Assembly: GCA_009392215.1 (NCBI GenBank)
Contig: VFGZ01000030.1
Coordinates: 1 to 64,000 of the forward strand
DNA length: 64,000 bases
Source of the DNA: SAR202 cluster bacterium
Lineage (GTDB): Bacteria > Chloroflexota > Dehalococcoidia > Lucifugimonadales > Lucifugimonadaceae
Reading direction: 5' to 3'
Shown piece by piece: positions 30,398-39,390 of the stretch. The notes beneath the pieces are model-generated. The model made no database searches. It saw nothing but the letters and a program-made list of their open reading frames with translations, and had not been told where the DNA came from. Each line of letters opens with the position of its first letter. The first letter of the stretch is position 1. Made by a program: the position numbers and the translations under genes.

Positions 30398-32510
30398 GTT
30401 TCACTTCCAGATCTGTATTGATCATGATGATGTTGCCTGTTTCGTCGATATGAACTGATGTGTCTGGAGGAACCAGTGTAGTTGAGTCATACTCCTCGAT
30501 TATTAAAGGGCCAGAAGTGACTGAGGTTGTAAGTCTTCCTCGATCAATCACTGGTGTCAGCATCCATCCGTGCTGTTTACCGAAATAGGCGTTTCTGGGT
30601 GGTTTTTTATCTTCTGATTCATTCACTGACTTGGGCACTATTCTGTCTGAATCGATCCTGTAAGTGGATCTGATTGTGACAAGATCGACTGGTTCATCCG
30701 ATGCGCGTCGTCCGTATGTTCGTTCGTGTTCGATGTGGAATCTTTCAACGATGAAATTGGCCAGATCATCATCCGGTCTGGCGTTCGCATTTACAGTCAG
30801 TTCATATGCCTGACCCCGATATCGCAGATCGGCTGTTCTTGACCAGGAGCCAATTACATCCTGCCCCAGGTCTTCGGTTCTTAGCCTTTGGATTGATGAC
30901 GACTCAAGTTCATTAAAGGCGTTGATAATTTTGTCCCCACCCTCGCTTATGGGATCAGTGATCATTGTTCTTGAGAAGCCGTATTCAGGTAATGCTTCTA
31001 GTAGTCCGAGTGCCGAAAATACACCGGGAGACGCGGGAACGATGATTTGTCTAATACCAAGCGATCGGGCCATTTCGGCTGCGTGAAGTGGCCCACTGCC
31101 GCCGAACGCCATCAATGTGAACTCTCTCGGGTCGCGCCCCCTGTATGTTGTTACTGACTTGATCGCTCTGATCATCGTAGTGTTTGCTACAGCGTAAACC
31201 CCGTAAGCTGCATCATTTGTTTCCAGTTTGAGATGCTTCGCTGCCGAGCGGTTGAGAGCTACTTTCGCTGCTTCGGAATTAACACTGACTGTTCCGCCGG
31301 CTATTGATGTTGGATTAATGTACCCAAGCACCACGTTAGCGTCGGTGACTGTCGCCTCTGTTCCACCTTGGCTATAGCAAGCCGGTCCTGGTTTTGCTCC
31401 CGCTGATTGAGGTCCTACTCTCAAAGATCCTCCGGGATCTACCCGTACGATACTTCCTCCTCCTGCCCCTACCTCAGCAATATCAATTACGGGCAGTTTT
31501 AGAGCGTGACCCCGGCCTTTGACCAGGCGGTTAGAAAGCTGAATACCTGCGCCGACTTCATATTCAGTTGTCAGGCTGGGCTTGCCCTGTTCAATCAAAG
31601 ATGCCTTGGCCGTTGTACCGCCCATGTCAAACGTGATCACGTCCTTCAGCCCAATTCTGTCTGCAAGGCGGATGGCTTCAACTACGCCGGCCGCAGGGCC
31701 CGATTCGATGATCCGTGCCGGAGAACGACGAGCCGCAGCATAGGACATAACACCACCATTCGATTGCATGATCGAAATTGGCACCGCCATGTTTGCATGG
31801 TCAAGGCGTTTTTGCATTGACTCCAAGTAACTGTCGACAATCGGACCAATGTAAGAATTGATTACCGTTGTGCTTGTGCGCTCGTATTCTCTAATTTCTG
31901 GTAGTACGTCGATTGATCCGCTTACATATAAATTCGGAAAGCGATTCTTTACCGCTTCAACAACTTTGCGTTCATGTATCGGATTAGCGTATGAGTGAAG
32001 GAGACATATAGCGATGGCTTCAGGTTGCAGCTGTTCCAGTTTATCCAGCACGGATTCTACCGAGACATCATCGAGTGGTTGCCTGACCGAACCATCCGGC
32101 ATGATTCGCTCGATTACTTCGAATCTGTGTCGACGCTGTACCAGCGGTTTGGGTGGAGTGTAGTCCAGCGAAAACAGATCTGGGAATCGCAATCGACGAA
32201 ATTCTAAAACGTCTCTGAACCCTCTGGTGGTCACCAGTGCAGTTCGTGCTCCCTGGTTCTCGAGGATAGCGTTTGTAGCAACCGTTGTTCCGTGAATAAT
32301 TTCGGAGATCAGATCGGAGTTGAGTTTGTTATCTGAAAGAAACGCATCCAGACCTTCCACAATACCTCGTGAGAAATCTTCCACAGTGCTCGGTACTTTT
32401 TGTACAGAGTAATTACCATCAGACCTCAACATAACGAGGTCGGTAAACGTTCCACCAATGTCAGCCCCCACTCTTATTTGGTCTTTAGTGGTGGACTTGC
32501 GCGATTTCAA
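30390..32510 (-). CDS. hydantoinase A/oxoprolinase family protein
   Basis: RVGADIGGTFTDLV; HGTTVATNAILE; SGPAAGVVEA; FDMGGTTAKASLI; overlaps the HyuB-like gene by 8 nt. Confidence 0.93.
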   Translation of the reverse strand: MKSRKSTTKDQIRVGADIGGTFTDLVMLRSDGNYSVQKVPSTVEDFSRGIVEGLDAFLSDNKLNSDLISEIIHGTTVATNAILENQGARTALVTTRGFRDVLEFRRLRFPDLFSLDYTPPKPLVQRRHRFEVIERIMPDGSVRQPLDDVSVESVLDKLEQLQPEAIAICLLHSYANPIHERKVVEAVKNRFPNLYVSGSIDVLPEIREYERTSTTVINSYIGPIVDSYLESMQKRLDHANMAVPISIMQSNGGVMSYAAARRSPARIIESGPAAGVVEAIRLADRIGLKDVITFDMGGTTAKASLIEQGKPSLTTEYEVGAGIQLSNRLVKGRGHALKLPVIDIAEVGAGGGSIVRVDPGGSLRVGPQSAGAKPGPACYSQGGTEATVTDANVVLGYINPTSIAGGTVSVNSEAAKVALNRSAAKHLKLETNDAAYGVYAVANTTMIRAIKSVTTYRGRDPREFTLMAFGGSGPLHAAEMARSLGIRQIIVPASPGVFSALGLLEALPEYGFSRTMITDPISEGGDKIINAFNELESSSIQRLRTEDLGQDVIGSWSRTADLRYRGQAYELTVNANARPDDDLANFIVERFHIEHERTYGRRASDEPVDLVTIRSTYRIDSDRIVPKSVNESEDKKPPRNAYFGKQHGWMLTPVIDRGRLTTSVTSGPLIIEEYDSTTLVPPDTSVHIDETGNIIMINTDLEVKLD

Positions 32511-32587
32511 TCGAATTAATCCTCATTATCGATTTGAGAGTGCATGATCGAATAGGCACATTGATCAATAGACTCTAAAACTAAGTG

Positions 32588-33685
32588 CTATCTGAACTTC
32601 CCTCGACCGGCGACTTCGATCACATCTTCAAGGATTCCATTTCGAACGCAAAAATAGTGATCATGGATGTTGATTGTTGTGCCTGCGTGACTGGGAAGCA
32701 GGTGTACAACATCGCCATGTTTTAGTTTTTGGGCGGATCCTGTTAAAGAAAGTGTGCCGTGTTCTTCGGAGAGTTTTGTAAATTCGGCTCCGTCGAGACC
32801 CATGACACGGGGTGGTCCGTAATCATTTGCAATAGATTTAAGCCCTACATCAAGTATTGCTCGATCAGGTACGGGTCTGCTGATTACCTGGGTCATAATC
32901 GTTAGTGCGGGCCGGAAAGATAATTTTTGGTCAACGTATTGACCGTCCATGAAGATATAGCTGCCGGCCTGTACTTCGGATACTTCGGGTACTTTACAGG
33001 TGATGTCGTGGGTGCTCGTACCTCCCGCGCTAACTGTTTCTATAGGTAGCCCTGCCGCGTTAACCTCAGATACTGCGTGTTGCAGCTTTTCCAGTGCTTC
33101 AAGCGTTTCGGGAATACGTTCATCGCCAAAGCCAAATACGTGGCCTTCGTACCCGTTCAAGCCTGCGAAGTGCAGGGCGGGTAACTTGTCAACGATCTTC
33201 GCTAGTGTGGTTGTCGGTTCTCCAGGTTCGACTCCGCAACGGTTTATTCTAATGTTGACATCTACGAGGACCCCAATTTCTGATTGTGCGGAAACGGCAG
33301 CTTCAGATATCTCACGTGCGTTTTCGGCGTTATCCACCACTACTTTAATCGACGCATGACGCGCTAGTGCTGCCAGGCGATTGATTTTGGAAACGCTGAC
33401 TATCTCGCTGGTGATAAGTATGTCGTTGACTCCGCCTTCTACCAGCACTTCCGCTTCTCCGACTTTTGCACAACATACGCCAATGGCACCAGCTTCGATC
33501 TGCTTCAGCGCCCAGTAAGGGCTTTTTGTTGTCTTGGTATGCGGACGCATTGATGATCCACCTGATGCAACGACCTGTTGCATGTCGCGGATGTTGGCTT
33601 CAGCTGCATCTAGATCTACGATCATTGCAGGGGTATCGATTAATTCCACAGGGGTGCCTGGTGCAGGTAAGAATTCAACAGTCAT
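32588..33685 (-). CDS. D-threonine aldolase / DSD1-type alanine-racemase-fold PLP enzyme
   Basis: DTPAMIVDLDAAEANI; SMRPHTKTTKSPYWA (PLP Lys region); GLNGYEGHV; VSAGGTSTHD. Confidence 0.87.
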   Translation of the reverse strand: MTVEFLPAPGTPVELIDTPAMIVDLDAAEANIRDMQQVVASGGSSMRPHTKTTKSPYWALKQIEAGAIGVCCAKVGEAEVLVEGGVNDILITSEIVSVSKINRLAALARHASIKVVVDNAENAREISEAAVSAQSEIGVLVDVNIRINRCGVEPGEPTTTLAKIVDKLPALHFAGLNGYEGHVFGFGDERIPETLEALEKLQHAVSEVNAAGLPIETVSAGGTSTHDITCKVPEVSEVQAGSYIFMDGQYVDQKLSFRPALTIMTQVISRPVPDRAILDVGLKSIANDYGPPRVMGLDGAEFTKLSEEHGTLSLTGSAQKLKHGDVVHLLPSHAGTTINIHDHYFCVRNGILEDVIEVAGRGKFR

Positions 33686-33782
33686 TGGATTTATAGATGT
33701 TTCACTTGGGATTGATTCACGTAATTTGCGATTGTGAAGTTTAGCTCAGACTACGCACTGATCAGTGATAATTAGGACTTAA

Positions 33783-34673
33783 TCAGAGTGGGCTTTGCCG
33801 TTTTCGTAAAATCTGTCCGAAGAAAGCGTTCAGCAAAGTTACAAATTCTTTCGGTTTTTCATTGTGCATTCCATGCCCTACATCGTCCCACTTTACGTAT
33901 CTACCATTCTCGAGAAGTTCATCTGCTCGGCTGGCCTCAACGTCTCTTAGCGCTCCCCCTTTATCGGGGTTTGCCTGCATCAAAAGGGTGGGGGCTTTTA
34001 TGGCCTGGAGCACTTCGTCGGGGTTCCATTTTTCATGGATTTGACCGCTGATTGCGGCATCCCATACCCCGGGGTCTGCCCTGTTAACGGCTTGTGCTCT
34101 GGTAAATATTGCTTCGTCGGAAGACTCGGGGTCGATCTTGCGCAATTCAACTGCTGTTCCGCGTTCATCTAGGTTTTGTTTTCTTATATCAAGCACGGCC
34201 TGGAATATTGGGGCGAAGTTCGATTCATCAAACCATTCACTAATATAAAGTGGCGGGTCTTCCAGCGCAGCTGCTATTACCATCTCTGGCTTTCTGGCAC
34301 AGAGTTCAGCCGCTGTGATACCACCCAATGAGTGTCCGACCACGTATACAGGTTGCTTGATGACTTCCTGTATGAATTCAATCACTTCTAATTGATAATC
34401 AATAAATGCGTACTTGTTTGGAACCCAACCCGAGTCGCCATGGCCACGGAGATCGATAGCGTGGACGTGCCATGTATCAGCGAACTGATCTATGACCGAT
34501 TCCCAATTCACCCATCTGCCTCCCAATCCATGGAGGAGAATCATTGGAGGACCGTTTTGTTGACCCTCAGCGTAGTTTAACTTGATGGTCTTGCATGAGA
34601 ATTGTTTTTCTAAATATTTTTTCGTCACCATTTTGTTTTCACTATTATTCGTCCCAGAATCGTCGAACTGCAC
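33783..34673 (-). CDS. alpha/beta hydrolase
   Basis: MILLHGLGGRWVNWESV; VVGHSLGGITAAEL nucleophile elbow; DVGHGMHNEKP. Confidence 0.88.
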   Translation of the reverse strand: MQFDDSGTNNSENKMVTKKYLEKQFSCKTIKLNYAEGQQNGPPMILLHGLGGRWVNWESVIDQFADTWHVHAIDLRGHGDSGWVPNKYAFIDYQLEVIEFIQEVIKQPVYVVGHSLGGITAAELCARKPEMVIAAALEDPPLYISEWFDESNFAPIFQAVLDIRKQNLDERGTAVELRKIDPESSDEAIFTRAQAVNRADPGVWDAAISGQIHEKWNPDEVLQAIKAPTLLMQANPDKGGALRDVEASRADELLENGRYVKWDDVGHGMHNEKPKEFVTLLNAFFGQILRKRQSPL

Positions 34674-35472
34674 GGATGAAATCGTGGTTACGGGCGATAT
34701 GGGGAGAATGACCGACTTTGGGCCAGTAGAGAACTCGTGAGTTTGGTATCAGTCCGGCGATACGTGCAGTTTCTTTTTCTGAGAGGATTCCACCTTCAAG
34801 CACGGATCCGTTTATGATCAGGGTCGAGGATTTTATGTTGCGGAAAATTTCGTCGAAGGTTTCCGTTTCTTCTGACGAACTAACCGGGGCCTCCTCTAAT
34901 CCGGGATCCATCTGAAACCACATATGAGCAATGCGTTTGATGCTGTCTTCAGAAACTCCAGGGTACTGTTTTGAAACCGCAAGAGATAGATCTTCAGGTC
35001 TGCGTGCGTTCCGGATCTGTTTTGCTCTAAGGCTACGCTGATGAGGAGGTCGTTTCGCTGCCTGTTTGCGTACTTCGGAATAGACTCCGGAATAGGGTTC
35101 CACTAAGACTACCTTGGATATCAGTTCGGGACATTGGGCGGATACTGCACTCGCTACCCATCCTCCGAGTGAATGACCGATAATCATTATCGGTTTTGAA
35201 GTGATTATTTTGATTGCCGATATCACATCATCCGCCCATGTCTGGCGAACGGAATTCTGGCCATAACGCCCGGATCTGCCCATCCCTCTTAAATCCAGAG
35301 CAAACAGGTGAAAGGACCTCGAAAGTTTATCGGTTACACGGCCCCAGGTTTGCGAGTTTGACCCGTATCCATGTAAAAGCAGTATTGGCGGTGCATTTGG
35401 TGTCGGCGTAGCCCATTCAGACAGATTTAGTGCGATTTTGCCTGTGTGGATATACCGTTCGGTGAGTTTCAT
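34645..35472 (-). CDS. alpha/beta hydrolase
   Basis: PILLLHGYGSNSQTWG; IIGHSLGGWVASAV; KVGHSPHIARN; overlaps the next gene by 29 nt. Confidence 0.88.
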   Translation of the reverse strand: MKLTERYIHTGKIALNLSEWATPTPNAPPILLLHGYGSNSQTWGRVTDKLSRSFHLFALDLRGMGRSGRYGQNSVRQTWADDVISAIKIITSKPIMIIGHSLGGWVASAVSAQCPELISKVVLVEPYSGVYSEVRKQAAKRPPHQRSLRAKQIRNARRPEDLSLAVSKQYPGVSEDSIKRIAHMWFQMDPGLEEAPVSSSEETETFDEIFRNIKSSTLIINGSVLEGGILSEKETARIAGLIPNSRVLYWPKVGHSPHIARNHDFIRAVRRFWDE

Positions 35473-35487
35473 GCGGCAAAGCTCGAA

Positions 35488-36360
35488 CTAGCCAAGTACT
35501 TCCTTCATTTTTGCACCGATTAATGCAGGCGATTCAGCGATATGTACTCCGGCCTCCGCGAGTGTTTTGATCTTTTCAGAAGCCATAGCTGCCTTGCCGG
35601 TGATAATGGCTCCCGCGTGCCCCATACGCTTTCCAGCTGGAGCTGATTGGCCAGCAATCGCAGCTACGACAGGTTTATTTATGTGTTTTTTGATGTAATC
35701 GGCAGCCAGTTGTTCGCGCGTGCCTCCAATTTCACCTATCAAAACGATAGCTTCGGTTTCCTTATCAGCTTCAAATAGTTCAAGAACATCAGTGAATGTT
35801 GTTCCGTGCACAGGGTCTCCACCGATCCCGACGCATGTGGATTGACCCATTCCATGTTGGACCAACTGTGCAATTGCTTCGTAGGTAAGAGTTCCAGACC
35901 GCGAGACGACACCTACATTACCGGGTTTTACGATATTGCTGGGGATGATGCCTACTTTGGCTTTATATCCAGGACTCAATACGCCCGGGCAGTTTGATCC
36001 GATTAATCGCGTTGGTTTATCTTTGATGTAGGCCATGACCTTCACCATGTCGATTACCGGGACACCTTCTGTGATGCAGACAACAAGTTCCAGCCCTGCA
36101 TCGACCTGTTCAATTATCGCATCCATAGCAAACGGTGCGGGGACAAATATGATTCCGGTGTTTGCCCCCGTTTGGTCTACTGCATCCGCTACTTGTGAAA
36201 AGAATGGGACATTGTTTTCGAACTTTTGTCCATTGCGGCCAGGGTGCACTGCCGCAACCATGTTTGTGCCATATGCAAGGGTTCTACTTGCTTGAAAACT
36301 TCCATCTCGGCCGAGGCCCTGAACAAGTAAACGGGTTTCCGAATCAACAAGAATTGCCAT
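35488..36360 (-). CDS. sucD: succinyl-CoA synthetase alpha subunit
   Basis: [46 protein letters not shown] phosphohistidine motif. Confidence 0.93.
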   Translation of the reverse strand: MAILVDSETRLLVQGLGRDGSFQASRTLAYGTNMVAAVHPGRNGQKFENNVPFFSQVADAVDQTGANTGIIFVPAPFAMDAIIEQVDAGLELVVCITEGVPVIDMVKVMAYIKDKPTRLIGSNCPGVLSPGYKAKVGIIPSNIVKPGNVGVVSRSGTLTYEAIAQLVQHGMGQSTCVGIGGDPVHGTTFTDVLELFEADKETEAIVLIGEIGGTREQLAADYIKKHINKPVVAAIAGQSAPAGKRMGHAGAIITGKAAMASEKIKTLAEAGVHIAESPALIGAKMKEVLG

Positions 36361-37538
36361 TAGTTTGAACGCTCAAGTTCTAATAGCTTTTGTTGTAATA
36401 CATCAGCCGCGCCTGCAAGATCTGTTACAACCGTGATATCAAGGTCGGAGTCGGTGAGTATCTCGATCCCCTCTTTTGCGTTTGTCCCACGCATGGATAC
36501 AACTAATGGCATTTTGGCGGCTGTTTCTGCTGCTGCTGCTACGATACCTGCTGCGACGACATCTGAACGGGCTATACCCGCAAATAAATTCACCAAGACT
36601 ATTTCGACATCAGTGTCATCTACTATGATTTTAAACGCTTCCTCGATGCGCTCCTGATTGGCTGATCCTCCTATGTCAAGAAAGTTCGCCGGATCGGCCC
36701 CGGCGTTCTTAGTTATATCCATAGTAGCCATAGCGAGCCCCGCGCCATTGACCATGCAGCCAACACGTCCCCCGCTGAGTTTCACATATGCGAGATCGGA
36801 TTTATAAGCACGTTGTTCCAGAGGGTCCAATTGATTCGGATCAATTAAATTTGCTAGCTCTGGGTGACGGAACAATGCATCATCTTCGAGGTTGATCTTA
36901 GCGTCCAAGGCTACGATCGCGTTATCCTTCGTTACTACGAGGGGGTTTACTTCAACAAGTGAACAATCATTTTCAATGAATACCTTGTACAGGTCTATTA
37001 TTAGTTTCGTAGTTGCTCTTATCGATTCTGATGGAACCTCTAAAGCGATGGCTAAATCTCTGGCGTGATATGGGGAAAGTCCAATTAAGGGATCAGCGAT
37101 TACTCGGAAGATTTTCTCTGGGGTTGTGGCTGCGACTTCCTCGATATCCATGCCACCTTCGCTGCTGGCCATCACGACTGGAGCACCTAAATCTCCGTCT
37201 ATTACGATTGATAGGTAAAGCTCATCTTTGATATCGAGTGTCTCGGCAATCATCACCTTCTCAATTGGCACTCCAGTGGGTCCTGTTTGATTGGTAACGA
37301 GATGGGTGCCGATCAACTCCTCTGTGAGTTGGCCTGCCTCTTTAGATGACTCAACAAGTTTTACTCCGCCAGCTTTCCCTCGTCCTCCAGCGTGTACTTG
37401 TGCTTTAACTACAACGCGTCCACCGATTCGATCTGCAATTTCTATTGCTTCTTCGGCTGTCGAGGCTACTCCAGAATTTGGGGTAGGCACACCAAATTTT
37501 TCGAAGATTTCTTTTGCTTGATACTCGTGTATATTCAC
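36360..37538 (-). CDS. sucC: succinyl-CoA synthetase beta subunit
   Basis: [61 protein letters not shown]-type motif ([12 protein letters not shown]). Confidence 0.96.
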   Translation of the reverse strand: MNIHEYQAKEIFEKFGVPTPNSGVASTAEEAIEIADRIGGRVVVKAQVHAGGRGKAGGVKLVESSKEAGQLTEELIGTHLVTNQTGPTGVPIEKVMIAETLDIKDELYLSIVIDGDLGAPVVMASSEGGMDIEEVAATTPEKIFRVIADPLIGLSPYHARDLAIALEVPSESIRATTKLIIDLYKVFIENDCSLVEVNPLVVTKDNAIVALDAKINLEDDALFRHPELANLIDPNQLDPLEQRAYKSDLAYVKLSGGRVGCMVNGAGLAMATMDITKNAGADPANFLDIGGSANQERIEEAFKIIVDDTDVEIVLVNLFAGIARSDVVAAGIVAAAAETAAKMPLVVSMRGTNAKEGIEILTDSDLDITVVTDLAGAADVLQQKLLELERSN

Positions 37539-37765
37539 GAATGGGTGTTCACTTATTCAAGTCCAATTCGATTGAGCGTGCCTTACAAAATAACTGATCT
37601 CAAATGTTTTATTGATGCAAGTTATAAATTATCGTACCGAGGGTTAGGTGAAGTGTCCACGACTCTTTGTACAGTGCATCTATACATTGTGTAATTATTG
37701 GATCTGATCGTTAGTTGTAACGATCTAAGATGATTTTGTTTGTTCTGATATTTTCTTGAAGTTAA

Positions 37766-38746
37766 TTAATCATTCAATGCATCAATCGATTGTAAAACGG
37801 CCCTGATATATCCGTAGCAGTAGGCGAACGCAACGGTGGCTGCATTTTCTCCTGCTACCGCTGGGGCGTGATCTGGCATCAACATGCCTTTGTAACCCAC
37901 TTCTTTATAGGTTCTGGCTGCCTTCAGCATATCTACGTCGCCTTCATCAGGGAAAGTCTCTTCAAATTCGAGTTTTTTGCCTGAGATATTTCGGAAATGC
38001 ACATTGAAAATTTTATCTCTTTTGCCGAACCACCTTATTACATCGAATATTTCTGTAGATGGATCATCTAGCATCTCTGAAACGGTTCCCTGGCAGAAAT
38101 TAAGGCCATGAATAGAACTTTCATGCATTTGCACGAACTTTTTCATCCCGTCGACTGTTCCTAAAACCCTGCTCACTCCACGGTAACCATCAGGGGTGTA
38201 GGGGTCATGCGGGTGACATGCAAGCTTTACTTTATATTCTTCTGCTACGGGTACGATGCGTTCGAGGAAATAATCTATGCGTTCCCAGTATTCGTCCGCC
38301 GAAACTTCTCCCCATACACCAGGCGGTTCATTTTGATCGATTTCATTCCAGTGAAAACTGGAGCGTAGTGAACCGCCCCGACCGTATTTTGGTTCGGTTC
38401 TGGTAATACCGATGATGAACAAACGGTACTTGACGGCGGGAATCCCCGATTGACCACAGGCCCGGATAATGTCTTGGCATATTTCGATCTCTCGGTCACG
38501 GTCAGGTGATATACCTAAGGTGATATTCGGAGATTGGTTATCTTCTGGCTTGGTGCCAATGGGCAGAGCGATCATGTCGACGGCAATGCCATAGGATTCG
38601 ACCTTTTGGCGGTATTTGCTAAGTACATCGGTAGTCCATGTATCTGCACTGCCCGGGGGGAATCCGTTGATATGGTTGACACCCAATTGTGCAAGTAATT
38701 TGTAGTCGTTATCACTGTGGATTGGATATTGGGTTCCGACAAACAT
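37766..38746 (-). CDS. mannonate dehydratase (UxuA)-like TIM-barrel protein
   Basis: LACHPHDPYTPDGYRGVSRVLGTVDGMKKF; GLNFCQGTVSEM; KIFNVHFRNI; MPDHAP. Confidence 0.85.
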   Translation of the reverse strand: MFVGTQYPIHSDNDYKLLAQLGVNHINGFPPGSADTWTTDVLSKYRQKVESYGIAVDMIALPIGTKPEDNQSPNITLGISPDRDREIEICQDIIRACGQSGIPAVKYRLFIIGITRTEPKYGRGGSLRSSFHWNEIDQNEPPGVWGEVSADEYWERIDYFLERIVPVAEEYKVKLACHPHDPYTPDGYRGVSRVLGTVDGMKKFVQMHESSIHGLNFCQGTVSEMLDDPSTEIFDVIRWFGKRDKIFNVHFRNISGKKLEFEETFPDEGDVDMLKAARTYKEVGYKGMLMPDHAPAVAGENAATVAFAYCYGYIRAVLQSIDALND

Positions 38747-38816
38747 TTGCCTGTGCCTGATTGAGATATTTAGTTCACAGATGGTTGTTGTGAGGTAGAA
38801 GCTAGATGACCATCAG

Positions 38817-38838
38817 CCACTATTCATCTGAATAGTGG
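38817..38838. repeat. perfect 10-bp inverted repeat adjacent to tRNA-Ser 3' end
   Basis: CCACTATTCA-TC-TGAATAGTGG; possible processing or termination hairpin. Confidence 0.6.
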
Positions 38839-38847
38839 GTAAAAATA

Positions 38848-38937
38848 TGGCGGAGGGGACAGGATTCGAACCTGCGATGCCCTTGCGGACATACTTGTTT
38901 TCAAGACAAGCGCATTCAACCACTCTGCCACCCCTCC
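38848..38937 (-). tRNA. tRNA-Ser (anticodon TGA), CCA encoded
   Basis: Reverse complement GGAGGGGTGGCAGAGTGGTTGAATGCGCTTGTCTTGAAAACAAG...GCAGGTTCGAATCCTGTCCCCTCCGCCA: 7-bp acceptor, TGA anticodon, long variable arm, GGTTCGAATCC T arm. Confidence 0.96.
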
Positions 38938-39112
38938 GCTGACGCTACGACCTCAGGTCGCGCACCAAATATAAGTCTAATTGTAAATTCTGGTAATCCG
39001 AAACAGTTAAATTGTGATTTCTAGTAGCCGACAATAACGTTCAAGTTGATAATCTTCATATCGAATGTTATTTGATCTGTTCTGATGTGGTTATACATGT
39101 ATTTTCTCTGGT

Positions 39113-39355
39113 TTGAATTGTTGGAGAGTGATCATGAAACAGGTTCTTGAGTGGTCAGGAATGTGGATTGTTGCTTTGGGTTTTGTGGTTGCAGGCTTGG
39201 GATTGGTGGTGTTGATAGTGACTGAAAATACGTTCTTTTATGGTTTTGGATGGGCGGTAGTGTTGATTGGTATAGGGGTTCTTTTCTGGTCAGTGCTGCG
39301 TGATCGATTACGAGCTCGGAAGACAGAAGATCTTGATGACGTTGGATTTAATTAA
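39113..39355 (+). CDS. small membrane protein (start may be the ATG at 39134)
   Basis: Two predicted hydrophobic helices (MWIVALGFVVAGLGLVVLIV; FYGFGWAVVLIGIGVLFW), convergent with polA. Confidence 0.6.
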   Translation: MNCWRVIMKQVLEWSGMWIVALGFVVAGLGLVVLIVTENTFFYGFGWAVVLIGIGVLFWSVLRDRLRARKTEDLDDVGFN

Positions 39356-39390
39356 CTACGGTTTGTTGCCTGTCGTATTTTGATCTGGAC

